A stretch of DNA of 64,000 nt from assembly GCA_034359265.1 (NCBI GenBank), contig CP136892.1, positions 13,192,501 to 13,256,500 of the forward strand, written 5' to 3'. A program made the position numbers and the translations under genes. Positions 1 to 12,680 of the stretch are shown here, one piece after another. Each line of letters starts with the position of its first letter. Within the stretch, counting starts at the first letter, position 1. This stretch comes from Canna indica (taxonomy: Eukaryota > Streptophyta > Magnoliopsida > Zingiberales > Cannaceae). The notes under the pieces were generated by a model. It searched no databases. It was not told where the DNA came from and saw only the letters and a list, made by a program, of their open reading frames with translations.

Positions 1-282
1 GTCCTCTTGTAAGGGATCCGATTTAATCTAGTAAACCTAGTTTGAAAATCCTAAGCGGGGTGTTTAGATAGTGGAGTAGGCATTGGGGCCGAACCACTAT
101 AAACAATTGTGTTAGAATTGTTATTTTTATATATTGTATGTTTATCTTTATTACTCGCTTCCGCACTTAGTCATTCATTTGTAAATTGCCTAAGTAATCT
201 AAGAAACGTTAAAATTAAATTTAGACTAATTAATTTAGTTAACATACTATTCACCCCCTCTAGTGTGCCATTTCACCCAACA
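1..282 (+). mobile_element. LTR fragment of a copia-type retrotransposon, cut by the window edge
   Basis: The sequence is the reverse complement of the starts of the LTRs at 23,130, 26,648 and 34,489. It shares the block TGGAGTAGGCATTGGGGCCG and the run TATTCACCCCCTCTAGTGTG followed by a terminal CAACA. In the orientation of the parent element (fixed by the polypurine tract at 36.13 kb) this is the R-U5 end of an LTR on the plus strand. The rest lies left of the window. No coding sequence is present. Confidence 0.7.
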
Positions 283-460
283 ATAATTTCCATCAACACA
301 AGCAATGTACATTCGGATGCATCCACATGCAGACTTTGAGGTAAACAAAAATTACCTATAGGAATCATAGGTAAACAACAAAAACATGTGTGGTAAAATT
401 ACCTATGGAAATCATAGGTAGTCACCAGAGCAGATTAACACTAGTATTAAACAACAAAAA

Positions 461-566
461 CCACTAATTAAACAATCCCAGTAGTATTAAACTAATTAAA
501 CAACCACACAACCACTAATTAAACAATCACAGTAGTATTAAACTAATTAATTAAACAACCACACAG
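461..566. repeat. Tandem duplication, 51-bp unit, two copies
   Basis: Two adjacent AT-rich units begin at 461 and 512 with CCACTAATTAAACAATC and carry AGTAGTATTAAACTAATTA in the middle. The second unit has a small extra ATTA. The whole stretch from 283 to 929 is AT-rich, and I see no gene in it apart from these units and a repeated ATAGGTA motif around 350-420. Confidence 0.7.
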
Positions 567-929
567 TAGCATTATAATCACATTATAATCACACAGTTCA
601 CACTAATTGAACAACCACATTAATAGTCATAATACAAGAATAGTCCACCACCAAAGTAAAAACAAAAAACAGTAATAAACCGTAGTAATAGTCCATAATA
701 GTCCATAACACAAGTTCATAATAATCCAAATCCAAGTCCCATCACATGCAAGGATGCAATAGCACTTTAATATTAAGAATGATTTTTTTTTTCAAAGAAA
801 AAGTATAGACAAGCACGACACGGAAGAATAATTTCTATGAATTTCTTCTCTACCTAACAAACTAAAAGTACAAAAAAATACATTACATTAGTTAAGTAAC
901 GTACTATAACACATACCGTGATAAGGAAA

Positions 930-1238
930 TTAAAGAGGAAAATATATATTACTAACCTTGGTCTTCTTCTTCACTCCATGAAGATGACGACACCAATCAC
1001 CACCACACAACAATACTTGCACTGTTTTCAGAGACAATGAGGAACCATAAGGATCAATGACCCTAGTGCCGACACTAAACGTGGCTTCTAAAGCCACAAT
1101 AGTGATCGGAATGACAAGGATATCATGGGTCATTCTAGATAAAATGTGATATTTTCCGCTCTCCCCCTTCCGCCAACTCAAAATATCAAAAGAAAGTGAA
1201 TCTCCCTCATGAATCATCTCAATAGTGTATAATTTCAT
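930..1238 (-). pseudogene. hAT transposase, C-terminal dimerisation domain only
   Basis: The minus-strand reading frame matches the hAT C-terminal dimerisation region. It contains SRMTHDILVIPITIVALEAT, then VIDPYGSSLS, then KTVQVLLCGGDW, which correspond to the family block in which a W-W-K segment is followed by I-P-V-S-T-V-A-S-E and then F-S. Only about 100 residues remain of a protein that is normally 600-700, and the N-terminal BED finger and RNase H-like catalytic core are absent. One tryptophan of the usual pair reads as arginine. It probably belongs to an internally deleted hAT element whose inverted end may lie near 2,065. I see no intact transposase nearby. Confidence 0.8.
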
Positions 1239-1860
1239 AAATCATTTCAATATAAAGATACAATATTGTACACATTGCAAATTATGAAATGCTAAGTAGT
1301 ATGAATGTATGATTCAAACATTCGTGTATAGACCAATCTAGGTCCTCCACAGTCGACAAAGCACCCTTCCTTCGTGTATGGAGAGCAAATTACAATGAAC
1401 AGAGGGAAGAATAAGTCCTCAGACAGTCGACGGAGCACCGACGGGAGGAAATGGGGAATACGACGGTGGGAATTGGGAAGACGGTGTAGGCGAATGCGAT
1501 AGTGATGGAGAGCACCGACAGGGGGGTGGGGGAGTGGGAGAAGATGTAGTCTGCAGCGACGGGGGAAAGACAGTGAGATGCAGTCGATGGTGCGCACCGA
1601 CAGAGGGGGAGAAGATGTAGTATGCACTCTACAGTCAGGATGGTGCGCTGCAGTCGGGAAGACGACGACACAACGCTGCAATCGGGAGATTTGGATTTGG
1701 GAGTCACCGCCTGGGGAAAGAGAGTCGAGTGAGGATAGAGGAGTCGAGAATGGGGAGTCGGGGAGGGGAAGGAGTCGAAGGATATGGGATATTGGGATTT
1801 AGGGCTTTAGGCGGTTAACAGGCGCACTTACGGGTTAAAAGTCAAACCTGGTAGGCCGGT
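1239..1860. other. Gene-free stretch, purine-rich
   Basis: This part is rich in GGGGGAGAAG and GGAGTCG-like runs. Several short overlapping frames exist on both strands (1,292-1,802), but they have biased, low-complexity composition and match no family I recognise. It may be untranslated leader of the deleted hAT element that includes the fragment at 930-1,238. Confidence 0.4.
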
Positions 1861-1889
1861 TATATATAATATATATAATATAATTTATA

Positions 1890-2072
1890 TATATAGAAGG
1901 CTCGATTAGGCTCACGAGCCGCTCGAGCCGAGTATAGGTTAGCTCGAACTCGGCTCGCTCGCATGTCTGGCTTGACTCGAGCTCGGCTCAAGCTCGATAA
2001 GTTCGAGTTTTCACCGAATTGATCTCAAGTAGCTCACGAGCGGCTTGGCTCACTTACACCCATACTTCTTGC
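1890..2072 (-). mobile_element. Probable hAT subterminal region and terminus
   Basis: The stretch is packed with short motifs built on GAGCTCG and GCTCGAG (for example GGCTCACGAGCC) and ends in GGCTCACTTACACCC, the complement of GGGTGTAAGTGAGCC. Ends of this form are common in plant hAT elements. An AT dinucleotide stretch (about 1,861-1,895) precedes it. I could not find a matching left end or an 8-bp duplication, so the element boundary is unproven. Confidence 0.5.
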
Positions 2073-3005
2073 CAACTCATGTCATGTCTTCAGCCCAGCA
2101 ACACATGTATGGGTTTCATAATGTAACATGTCTTAACGGAGTATGTTAGAAACAAGCTTTCATTTCAAAAATCAGGTTTTGCCCGAAGGACTAATTCTTG
2201 AAAGATAATATATATAAAAACTCTTGCAGTTCATTAACAAAAATGACAGATCATGTGCAACGTGACACGGGAGTATAGAAAAGCAGAAAATGATAACTGT
2301 TTCAATTGACAAATTTCGAACAGGAAGTGAAATAAAAAAAGAATTAAAAAAAATATGGAAAGAAAATCTGGTACCTATTTGTGAATCATCTTCCAACTGT
2401 ACTTCATATTCGGGAGAATTTGGATATCAACGTCAATATTGGGGCTAGAAATTACTGAATAATTTGGATTGAGATTAAGGTCAGGAACTAAATCCACAAC
2501 ATCAAGATTGAGGTCAGGAATTAAGGGTAGATCCATATTTGTTCTAATGTTGAAGAATAAATTAAGCTCATTCTTTTATAGAAAAATTTTGGTGCGAAAT
2601 TATAAAAATTTGTAATTTTATATTGGAAAATTTTGGTGGATGAATGAAATTTTTTAAAAAATTCTGGTGGAGTATAAAATAATTTTGATGGGAAGTCACA
2701 AAAATTTCTACTGATATTGAAAAATTAAATTAAATTTTAGAGAAGGAGGAAAATATTTAATTACTCAACGTAGATTTAATTACTCAAATGTTGAGCCTTA
2801 AAATATTTAATGTCAGAGAGATTGAAAGCAGATTTAATTACCTCATATAGGTAATTGTTAAAAAAATGAATCAGCATTTATGTGTTTATTCATTTCCTCA
2901 TCACACATCATGGATAATTTAGTAAAAAAAGAAAAATATATATTAGAAATTAAATTATTAAATAGTTTTTTAAAGATACGTGTCAAATTCTAAAAAATCA
3001 CCAAT
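2073..3005. other. Gene-free AT-rich intergenic stretch
   Basis: No coding sequence was recognised. A repeated ATTTTGGTG(G/C) motif with flanking A/T runs occurs between 2,580 and 2,720. The short open frames here are what AT-rich sequence produces by chance. Confidence 0.5.
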
Positions 3006-3023
3006 TATGAAACGGAGGGAGTA
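3006..3023. mobile_element. End of a Stowaway-type MITE (fragment)
   Basis: The complement of this stretch reads TACTCCCTCCGTTTCATAAT. That is the usual Stowaway (Tc1/mariner) terminus with its TA target. I did not find the opposite inverted end upstream, so it is a fragment or chance similarity. Confidence 0.4.
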
Positions 3024-3279
3024 ACTTTTAAACAATAAGTCACCTATGACCTAAAATGTACATATGAACTCTATCTTGGCAATTAGTGGTCCTCTTAAGA
3101 ACTCGGATAACAAGAAGAATCGGCCTCTTCAATGATATTAAAATTGGTATATCATGTGTCATAAAGTTGACATCCCTGGCGATTAATGCCAGCCACCGGA
3201 TTCTGATATCTTATTAAGGTTTTTTGTTGTTTTGTTGTTTTAGCTAAAAGAAAAAAGAGTGCCATAAGTTATAGATTCC

Positions 3280-3801
3280 TGGCTGAGCATTGGGAGGGTC
3301 GGATTAATATCTGACTTGATTCGATTGAATATTAATTCAAAATTTTCAAAAAAATTATATCCGATCCGAATAATCCGAAAAAATCGGGCCCCGACCCGAT
3401 TAACCCGAATAATCCAAATTCGGTTTAGAAAAAAAAATCATCTTGAAAATGGTGATAAAAAAGATGAACAATTGTATTAAAATTATAACCCAAGTAGAAC
3501 TTAAACTCAAGACCTCCTAAATTTTATCTCCACCATTCTAACCACAAATCTAACACCATCTTTTATCAATATATATAATATAATCATGTATTTAATTTAA
3601 AATCGGATTGGATCGGGTTAAATAGAATTTTCACCCGAACCCGATCCGACCCGACCCGAAATAATAGATAAAAGTTTCAAAAATAAGACCCGACCCGATA
3701 TACCCGAATAACCCGACCCGAAATAAATTTTCGGATCGGATCGGGTTTTTTCGGGTCGGTTTTTCGGATTTTTTCGGGTCGGATCGAATTTTGCTCAGCC
3801 C
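3280..3801. mobile_element. Non-autonomous hAT-type MITE with 8-bp target duplication
   Basis: The element is flanked by TAGATTCC at 3,272-3,279 and 3,802-3,809. The ends are inverted: GGCTGAGCA on the left against TGCTCAGCC on the right. If the ends are taken two bases further out, the duplication is slightly shorter, so the exact end is uncertain by 2 bp. The interior is AT-rich with arrays of CCCGACCCG and ATCGGGTC motifs near both ends, as in other small hAT derivatives. It has no coding capacity. Confidence 0.8.
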
Positions 3802-4402
3802 TAGATTCCTTGTAGAGGCGAGAATGATTTGCTTGTTCATGATAAGTAAAACAAAATCCAAAATTCATACAAAAATCCATAAAATATCTAATCTCTCGTA
3901 TAATGTTGTTCATCCTTCAAGGTGCAAGGTGCTCGAAGATCAAGAAGAGGGTTGCATACATTAATATCAGTTAATTAGTCATCAACCCATCAAATTAACC
4001 TGATGAAAGCCAAAGGAAAACCCTTTCCTTCTCTGTCTTATTAGCTCTAAATCGTATCAATGTTCTGAACCATTAGCTGGGTTTCTGAATATGAAAAGTC
4101 CCAATCTCGCCTCAGGTAATAGACTTGTCTTGCTTTACCAATCCAATAAGATTCTTTTTGCTCGGGTCCTCGGGAGAAGAGGTCAACTCTAAGAATAGTC
4201 AACGCCCGTCTCGAACGTATACGTCGAACCGGACAAAACGCGATTTATCATGTGACTTCATCCACTGATAGAAGTAATTAATCACGTCAACAGGATATCA
4301 AATTCCACAAACTCTTTGTTCTTTTGCCCTCTCCCTCATTCTGAGAACATCAGAAGTTCCTTCTTCCAATTTGCAAAGATAAGTTGTCTAACTCTCTCTG
4401 AT

Positions 4403-5599
4403 ATGTCTCTCTTAATGTCGATCCAAGGCCAGCTTCTTGAGGTCACAGGTACTGAATTAAGCCTCTAATGTTCTTCCCCTTTCTTATGCTGCTGCTGGAA
4501 CTAATCTTACAAGTCCACACCATGACAGTGGTGGGTTGCAGCAAGCTGAAGGACACCGAGTGGATATCCCGGCATGGTCGTCTTGCTTCCAGGAGAAGAC
4601 GACCATGCCTCTGATCGAAGGCCTTCGCGAGATCAGCGTCTCCGTGTGGAACAGCAACACCCTCAGCCATGACGACTTCATTGGCAGTGGCAGGTATCAG
4701 CTTAATCTAATTATTTGCTTGCTTACCCAAAAATAGTTGATCCACCCTAATACAATAACTAGCTAGTGATCTAACACAAGCACAGGGTGCTGCTGCACAA
4801 AGTTCTTGCCGAAGGCTATGACGATTCTTCCTGGGCAATCCAATCCAGATCGGGAAAGTAAGTCCTTCTGAATCCATACCTTTCAGTTCTTAATTAATAT
4901 GTCTTGTGCTGATTCTGTTTGATAATTAATTACTTGATTCCTCTGCTCAGGTACAAGTAGTTAATAATCCTGCTAATTGTTTGATAATTAAAACTTATCT
5001 TGCATTACAGCAATGCCGGGAAAGCACAAGTAATTAATTAATAATCCTGCTAATTAAATTTACAATGAGAAGGCAGTATGAATTGATCTATTAATTGTTG
5101 CAGAAACCTGCAAAGTCAGCCATGACGTCGAGCTATGCGCCGACGGCGGCCCCGATGTACAGTCCGGCGCCACCGCAGTACGCTTCTCCATACATGCCTT
5201 CCAAAGCAATGGAGTACTGTGCCGCGTACCCTCCTCCGACGGCGTATCCACTGGCTGGATATCCGCCAGTAGCCGAACCGTATCAGCCGCCTGTATACCC
5301 TCCTCCTCCTTCTTTTCCACCGCCGCCGCAGCAGTTCCCTCCGACGACGTATCCGCCGCCGCTAGCATATACCCGCTGACCTAGCCATATCCACCAGGTA
5401 ATTAATGATCAATACGTTAAATATTTTGGTTAACCTAACTTTATATATTTATGGTCTAACTCAAACTCATTGCCAAAATAAATTTGATTGAATGAGCATT
5501 TAATCTTAAAAGCTGAACATGTCATGGGCGTACTCTGATACCTGAAATTTCTGCATTGCAGCAGCTTATCCCGGTGTCTATCCACCGCCTCCATACTAA
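4403..5599 (+). pseudogene. SRC2-like C2-domain protein gene, decayed
   Basis: SRC2-type proteins are membrane-associated proteins with an N-terminal C2 domain and a Pro/Tyr-rich tail; several respond to cold or to immune elicitors. Exon 1 (4,403-4,448) encodes MSLLMSIQGQLLEVT. Exon 2 (4,529-4,693) begins VVGCSKLKDTEWISR, then jumps frame to FQEK, PLIEGLREISVSVWNSNT and DDFIGSG. Exon 3 (4,786-4,857) encodes VLLHKVLAEGYDDSSW. A Pro/Tyr-rich exon from about 5,101 and a last exon ending YPGVYPPPPY (stop 5,597-5,599) follow. Splice sites are mostly GT-AG. The C2 loop usually found between ISR and FQEK is deleted with a frameshift, and the Pro-rich exon has an early stop near 5,379. It therefore looks non-functional. 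The family assignment is firm; the outer boundaries are approximate. Confidence 0.75.
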
Positions 5600-5744
5600 A
5601 AGATGGAGTCTCAGCCTCCTCAATGCAGTGGTTAAACCAAGTTCGGTTTGCTTTAATTTGGCTTGTAATAGTCTCATCCATCCTTCCTTATTAGTTCATA
5701 TTTGATGTTTGTAGGATTGTAATGGCTACAATGGATAGATACAA

Positions 5745-5965
5745 GACCATATATCTTATGGTATATTTGCTTCATCGAATAGAATAAGATAAAATATAAT
5801 TGAATTAGATAAAAAATGAGGATAGATTGAATATGAATTTTTTAGATTACACATCGGCTATAATATCAATTTTATATTCTTCTAATTCATGCATTAAATA
5901 AATAATGAATATTAATTCATTTACTGTCTTATCATCTTTTATCATATGAAGCAAATATGATCTTA
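5745..5965. repeat. MITE-like imperfect inverted repeat
   Basis: The outer ends face each other: ATATTTGCTTCAT near 5,763 and ATGAAGCAAATAT near 5,947, with about 190 AT-rich bases between. No clear target duplication was found. The remaining sequence up to 6,508 contains no gene that I recognise. Confidence 0.4.
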
Positions 5966-6508
5966 TGTAATTGAAAAAAATTAAGAGGATATTTTACAAA
6001 CTAAATATTTCTCATGCAATTTACTTAAAATCAGAGTTGGTGGTGTAGGAAAGAGCATAAAGTAATTTAAGAAATTAAATAATGATAAGAAAATACTTTT
6101 GTGCACGTTAAGGAGAAGTGAAACATGAAAGAATCCTGAGTAATTTCCCAATATGAAAGCATAATTTGAATCCAAAAAATTGATTCACCAAAAAATGGAT
6201 TTAATCCAATTCTCACTTTGGTTTGCCAAAAAATCGATTTAATCCAAAACCAAAATACCTAAGATATTGATTTTGGGTATTAAATATTGTTGCTTTGTTG
6301 TTTTCTATGCATTTAATCTCACGCCCTAAAATCTAAGGTCACGTGACCGGCCAGAGTACGCGTCCATACTCCGAAGCCTACCAACTCATGCATACCAATG
6401 CAAAATAAGAAATGATAACCATGCATATATAAAATGAAAATAAGAAAATGCATAACTCCTACTAAAAGTTGAAACATGAAGTATGTGTACAAATCCAGGT
6501 TTACAACT

Positions 6509-6977
6509 AGACTGGACTAGTTCTTTTGGGCCCGGTCGGATCAGGGCCAGTAACGCACACACTTTTGAACCCAACTCAATCTAGACCAAATGGCTCTACC
6601 CGGAGGCTCCATCCGAACACAAAAGGATATCCACGTCCTCCCAAATTGCGAGGGATAAACCATTACAAGCCCACCATCTCCAGGATCAGTCTCGAGCCAT
6701 TCCGAGCAATATCCCTGCGAGATTATCGGGCGGCGTCATCACCTTCACCTGCAATAAATACAGACATGACATGTCTCAGGTAATCTAAGTTCCATTTTCA
6801 TTACCTTCAGCTTTAAAACCTACTAATTTAAGCGTCGAAGTGTCTTTTGTAAGTCCCCCTTGTTGGAGTTGCACCTGACCTTCCACCAGAAGCACCTCAG
6901 CGTCGGATAAACGACCTGGAGGTGGAGAACCAACGGTTAGCAGCCTAGGTCGAGATGCTAACATAGTACCAGGAACA
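6509..6977 (+). mobile_element. 5' LTR of a decayed Ty3/gypsy element (copy A)
   Basis: It starts with ACTGGACTAG and shares a core with the copies at 12,271, 13,509 and 57,802: CTCCA-GAT-AG followed by GAGATTA-TGGGCGGC, then a TATA-like (G)ATA(A/T)ATACAGACA(T/C)GACATG, CAGGTAA-CTAAGTTCC and GTGTCTTTT. The end at AGGAACA is inferred from the copy at 57,802, which is followed by a primer-binding-type sequence. Divergence between copies is high, so this is an old insertion. Confidence 0.65.
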
Positions 6978-7012
6978 ACTTTCGGCCGATCACAAGTGTC
7001 GTCGCTCGGAGC

Positions 7013-7882
7013 ATGGAGAAAGCAATCATTCAAAGAGAAGGAGACCAGTCTATGTTGTTTGGACCAAGGCCTCCAGCACACCCCGCTAAGGAAGAAGAAA
7101 AGATTTCAAAGTCACAGAGGTCGCTGCGCCTCTCCCTGTCGACACAGGACCCTTCGACGAATAGATCATGGCAAGGTTCAGGTTGTACCACTCTAAAGCC
7201 CTACGATGGTATGGGCGACCCAAACATACACCTGACGATGTTTAGGCCCATGATGCTCCTCAACGGAGCGACCGACCCCATCCTCTACGGGGCTTTCTTG
7301 ACCTTCTTGGAGAACATCACTCTACTATGGTTCTCCTCCCTTCTAGCGTGGTCCATACACTCTTTTGTGGAACTTTCCTGCGCCTTCACCAACCGATTCT
7401 CCTCATCCCGGATCTACTCCAAGACAGAGGACGCCCTCCACTACATTAGGCAAGGACCACACGAGTCCTTGAGAGACTATGTGCGAAGGTTCCAAACTAC
7501 AGCGGCTGAGATCTCGAATCTCGACCCTCGAGTCAAACTCTACTCCATAAATACGGGCTGAAGCTCGGATATTTCGCTGTTGAGATTGCCTTGATGAAAC
7601 CAAAGGTCATGAACGAGTTCCAGGAGATAACTGCAAACTTCATGGAAATGGAAGAACGAAACCATCCCCCAAGTGGTCTACCACCTACAGTTGCTCAAAC
7701 CCCCTAACACCCCTAGAAGACCAAAACCTTCGTTCAAAGGCAACCAAAGCAAGAGGTGTGAATTCCACCGAACCTATGGCCACACCACTAAAGAATGCGT
7801 GGTACTCTGCGACCAAATTGAGCACTTGATCAGAGAGGGTCGCCTCGATCACTACATCCCGTGGAGCCAGAGCCATAACTAA
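7013..7882 (+). pseudogene. Ty3/gypsy gag remnant
   Basis: The first frame (7,013-7,561) carries the retrotransposon gag segment, with LKPYDGMGDPNIHL, FTNRFSSSRIYSK and QGPHESLRDYVRRFQ in family order. A frameshift near 7,555 moves the match to another frame. The second frame (7,673-7,882) carries CEFHRTYGHTTKECVVL followed by QIEHLIREGRLDHYI, the modified Cys-His block typical of Tat-type gypsy elements. The product would have been the structural particle protein. It has at least one frameshift and several stops and sits between LTR copy A and the protease remnant. Confidence 0.75.
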
Positions 7883-8165
7883 GGCCAGTGGGACCACGAT
7901 TGCCAATGAAGAGATCCCAAAAAGACACCACCACCTCGCAACGCAGATAACCACGATGGCCATAGCACCGAACAGTCCCACACTGACATTCGCGGAGTCA
8001 TCAAGTACATAGCAAGCGGATTTTCTAGAGAAGGCGACGCTAGAACACAACCATTCCAAGTCATCCGCAAAGGCTACATACATCCACCCCAGTAATATAT
8101 TTCTATGATACCGACTTTAGAGGAATTTACATGATCCCGTCGTTATTTCTGTAGTTGTTGGTGAT

Positions 8166-8426
8166 TTGTTTGTCAATAAAATCTTGGTAGATCAGGGGAG
8201 TTCAGCCGACGTCCTCTTCTACCCAACACTCGAAAAGATGAGCATCAACGAAGATTCACTGCACCCATACTATGGAGAACTCATCAGCTTCTCAAGAGAC
8301 TGGGTGGACGTCAAGGATCACTTATGGCTGGCAATAATGTTCGACTCCTCACTAGGGACAAAGACGATAAATGTACAATTCCTCGTTGTCCGCTGCTTTA
8401 GCCCTTATCGCATGATCTTGGACTGA
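8166..8426 (+). pseudogene. Ty3/gypsy aspartic protease remnant
   Basis: The frame begins FVNKILVDQGSSADVLFYPT, which aligns with the retroviral-type aspartic protease active-site segment (usually D-T-G-S-S-A-D). The aspartate is kept and the threonine reads as glutamine. About 85 residues are open and then end in a stop. It lies in the expected place between gag and reverse transcriptase. It is not functional on its own. Confidence 0.7.
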
Positions 8427-8891
8427 CCTTCCCTGAATAGTTTGGGGCCATCGTATCGAACCCCCACTTCGTCATCAAGTTCCCTATCTCTGAGATGGAG
8501 GTAGGAATAATATGTGCAGACCAGAAGGAAGCCCGCGCATGCCATGGTGAATATTTAAAACTCAGGCCAGCCGAGACAGAGGAAGTGTAGAGCCCCTCGC
8601 CCTCGTCGGCAGTCACAATTCTTCATGGAGAACACCAACCTTAGATCTCAAATCTAGATCCTTGAGGAGACGTCCCAGAGCGGCCCCAGCCCGTCGATGA
8701 TATGGAACCTGTGCAAATCGGGGCATCCCCGAACAAGTAACCTACGTGGGAGCATACCTCCCCGCTGAGCTCAACTCAACACTCTACTTAGAGACAATGC
8801 TGACCTCTTCGCATGGATGTCATTCGACATGCCGAGAATAGATCCCTAGGTCATCTGCCACAAACTAGCCATTGACCTCCGGGTCAAACTT

Positions 8892-9680
8892 GTGGCCCAG
8901 AAGAAAAGAAAGCTCGGAATCGAGCGACAACAAGCATCCCTCAAAGAAATCGAAAATTTGCTAAAAGCAAAGTTTATCAGAGACATTCGATTTACCACAT
9001 GGCTCACAAATGTCATGATGGTCAAGAAGCATTCAGGAAAGCAACAAAAGTGTGTCGACTTCACCGACCTCAATAAGGCATGTCCAAAGGACTCTTACCC
9101 GATGCAAAACATAGACAAACTTATCGAGGGCTCCTCAGTGTACCAATATCTAAGTTTCATGGATGTCTATTCAGGCTACAATTAGATTCGGGTGCACTAG
9201 GAAGACGAAGAGAAAATGACCTACATTATTGATCACGTAAACTTCTACTACAAGGTAATGCCTTTCGGGCTTAAAAATGTAGGAGCCAAATACTAACATC
9301 TGATGAATAGAGTCTCCGAGAAGCAAATCAGCAGCAACATGGAGGTGTATGTCGACAACAGGTCGCCAAAACACCGGCCACCAGAAGCCACTTCAACGAT
9401 CTCATCGAGATCTTCAGCCAACTCAAGCACTATAACATGAGATTAAACCCTGAAAAGTGCGCCTTCAAGGTTCACGACGGCAAGTTCCTCGGCTTCAAGT
9501 TAACGCACCGAGGGATTGAAGCTAATCCGGAGAAATGTCGAGCCATTCAAGAGATGCGTAGCTCGCGCAATGTCAAGGAAGTGCAGCAGCTCACTAGGAG
9601 GATGACCGCTTTGTCTAGATTTTTCTCTAGGTCGGTCGATCGACCCGCCCCTTTCTTTAGGATCCTAAGGAAGAAATAGG
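8892..9680 (+). pseudogene. Ty3/gypsy reverse transcriptase remnant
   Basis: The first frame contains VDFTDLNKACPKDSYPMQNI and LSFMDVYSGYN, diagnostic of Ty3/gypsy reverse transcriptase. The usual glutamine after YSGYN is a stop near 9,184. Past it the sequence reads FYYKVMPFGLKN, and then MEVYVDN where the family has the catalytic YVDD. The frame at 9,437-9,679 continues with MRLNPEKCAFKV and GFKLTHRGIEANPEKC, the thumb region. With one catalytic aspartate lost and several stops, the enzyme is dead. Confidence 0.85.
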
Positions 9681-10866
9681 ATTTCCACTGAGAAGATAAG
9701 TGTGAATAGGCTTTTGAGGAGCTCAAACACTTCTTCACCAGCCCGTCGGTCCTAGACAAGCTGCGATAAGGAGAAATCCTCTTCCTCTACCTCATAGTTA
9801 CAGAAAGCGCCCTCAGCTCGATCTTGATCTGAGAGCAAGGAAAAGATCAAAAATTGATCTATTTTGTCAGCAAGGTCCTCTAGGGACTAGAAACCAAATA
9901 TTAGAGGCTAGAATAGCTCACCTTCGCCCTGCTCATCTCGTTTCGAAGATTGAGGTCGTATTTTCAAAGCCATTACATCGAGGTATGCATCGAACAACCA
10001 ATTAGACAAGTACTGGCTAAACTCGAACTCGCTGGTCGAATGATATCATGGTTAGTAGAACTCTCAGAGTTCAACATTGAATACCAGCCCAGGGGTCCCA
10101 TCAAAGCCTAAGCACTGGCCGACTCCATCGTCGAGTTCACTAACCAGGAGGACACCCCCAAATATGTCAAGACTTGGACGCTATTCGTGGATGGCACCTC
10201 CAACGAAAATGGAAGCAGAGTAGGCATCATTTTGGAGAATGGCCAAGGAATCGCCCAAGAGTAGTCCTCCAATTTCACTTCAAAGCCAACAACAACCAGA
10301 CAGAGTTTGAAGCTCTAATCGCCAGGCTAAAGCTCGCCCAGAAAGTGAAGGCCCAAAGCATAGTCGTAAAGAGCGATTCATAACTTGTCATAGGACAAGT
10401 CAATGGCACATGCCAAGCAAGGGACCCTTCCCTCCAAAGGTATCTTTCACTAGTACATTTCTTAATCGTTAACTTTGATAGTTGCGTGATTCAGCACATA
10501 CCTCGAGGAGAGAACACACGAGCCGACCTATTATTCAAACTAGTCAGCACCAAAAAGCCTCAAAATAATAGGTCGGTCATCCAACAAGTCCTCGGACAAT
10601 TGAGCATCTAGTCAGTCGACACCTCGGTCGAGGTCCAAATAGTCGAACAAAGTGCAGACTGGAGAACCCCATACATAAACTACCTTAAACGAGGCAAAAT
10701 TCCGGACCACACCGCCAACCCACGTAAATTTAAAAGAATGGCAAACTATTATACGCTTCTTGACGATCAACTATACAAAAGAGAGTACTCCCGACAACTC
10801 CTCAAGTGCGTCGCCCAACCCCGGATAAACACCATAACGATGGAAGTCCACGACTACATCTGCAGC
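9681..10866 (+). pseudogene. Ty3/gypsy RNase H and integrase N-terminus remnant
   Basis: Downstream of reverse transcriptase, broken frames keep RNase H features, including VDGTSNENGS near 10,180. The frame from 10,738 reads LLDDQLYKREYS, LLKCVAQP and EVHDYICSTH, the zinc-binding start of integrase. The match stops abruptly near 10,866, before the D,D-35-E core, so the rest of integrase and any 3' end of this copy are deleted or replaced. The stretch 10,870-11,230 contains nothing I can name. Confidence 0.65.
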
Positions 10867-11269
10867 ACCCACGATGATCCCTTTGAAGACCCCAATTTGG
10901 ATATCTCTTACTCTGGACTTGGGCACGAACATGTTCAGCCAAGGTGCGGAGTGACGTCATCGGGTAACACGGGGACTCGACCAAGGAAGTTGGTGTATGC
11001 AACATCATTTGAGAAATTGAAGCTGACGACGAAGCTCAACTGTTTTAGTAACAGTTCCAGTTTCTTTTGGCAAAAATAAAATCTTTTTCAAGAAATCCAA
11101 ACAGTGGCTGCATGCATACATCGAATATATTGAAGAAAACATATATGCACGTAAGAGAGTGTTATGCATGGGTCGCAATCTTTGTTAGTGTGCGGAGAAG
11201 GGATATCAGTAGGAGAAACAGGCGGGATCAAAAAGATCTATATCTATAAATAACATGAAATCATGAAAC

Positions 11270-12009
<740 letters not shown>

Positions 12010-12270
12010 TCAACCATGAGCCGGTGGGCAGGTTCATGACTCACTGCGGGTGGAACTTGGTGCTATAGGTGATCTCTGTCGGGAGGTGATGTGGCGTGGC
12101 CGCTCTACGTGGAGTAGCGGATGAACAAAGTGTTCCTAATGGAACAGACGTAGTTGCTGGTGGCGATGGAGGGTTATGACAAGGAGAGGGTGGCGGCGGA
12201 GGAGGTGGAGAGGAAGATAAGGTGGCTGATCGAGTCTTCTCTAGCAAACATGGAGAAGATGAATAGATGG

Positions 12271-12680
12271 TGGAATGGACTAGAACTATTGGGTTCGGTT
12301 GGACTAAACCTAGTAATGCCCCATCACTCACCCTGAACCAAACCACGCGGCCCTGGCCAGGGGGCTTCGCCCAAGCAAACACTATTGAGCTAAAATCAAG
12401 TTAGGCCAGATGATTCCATCTAGGGAACCCACCAGGCCATACATGGACTCTCTGCGTGCTTCCTTATCACAAAGTACATACTATCATAAATCCGTCATCT
12501 CCAAGATTGGCCTTGGCCCATTCAGGGAAAAAATCCTAACGAGATTACTGGGCGGCATGATCACCTCCACCTGCGATATATACAGACACGACATGCCTCA
12601 GGTAACCTAAGTTCCAATTTCAGAAACTCCACCTTGGAGGCCCCTAACTTGGGCATCAAAGTATCTTTTCACCTTATCCT
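12271..12680 (+). mobile_element. LTR of the same gypsy family (copy B)
   Basis: It begins TGGAATGGACTAGAACTATT and follows the family order: CCATCACTCACCCTGAACCA, TTCCTTATCACAAAGTA, GAGATTACTGGGCGGCATGA, TCCACCTGCGATATATACAG and CAGGTAACCTAAGTTCC. A purine-rich stretch precedes it. It may be the 3' LTR of the element that starts at 6,509, or the 5' LTR of a short element ending in copy C. The 3' boundary is approximate. Confidence 0.7.

Noticed and set aside
1292..1802. Three overlapping frames on both strands as a possible gene
   Set aside because: The region is purine-rich and low in complexity, the frames overlap antisense, and none matches a family.
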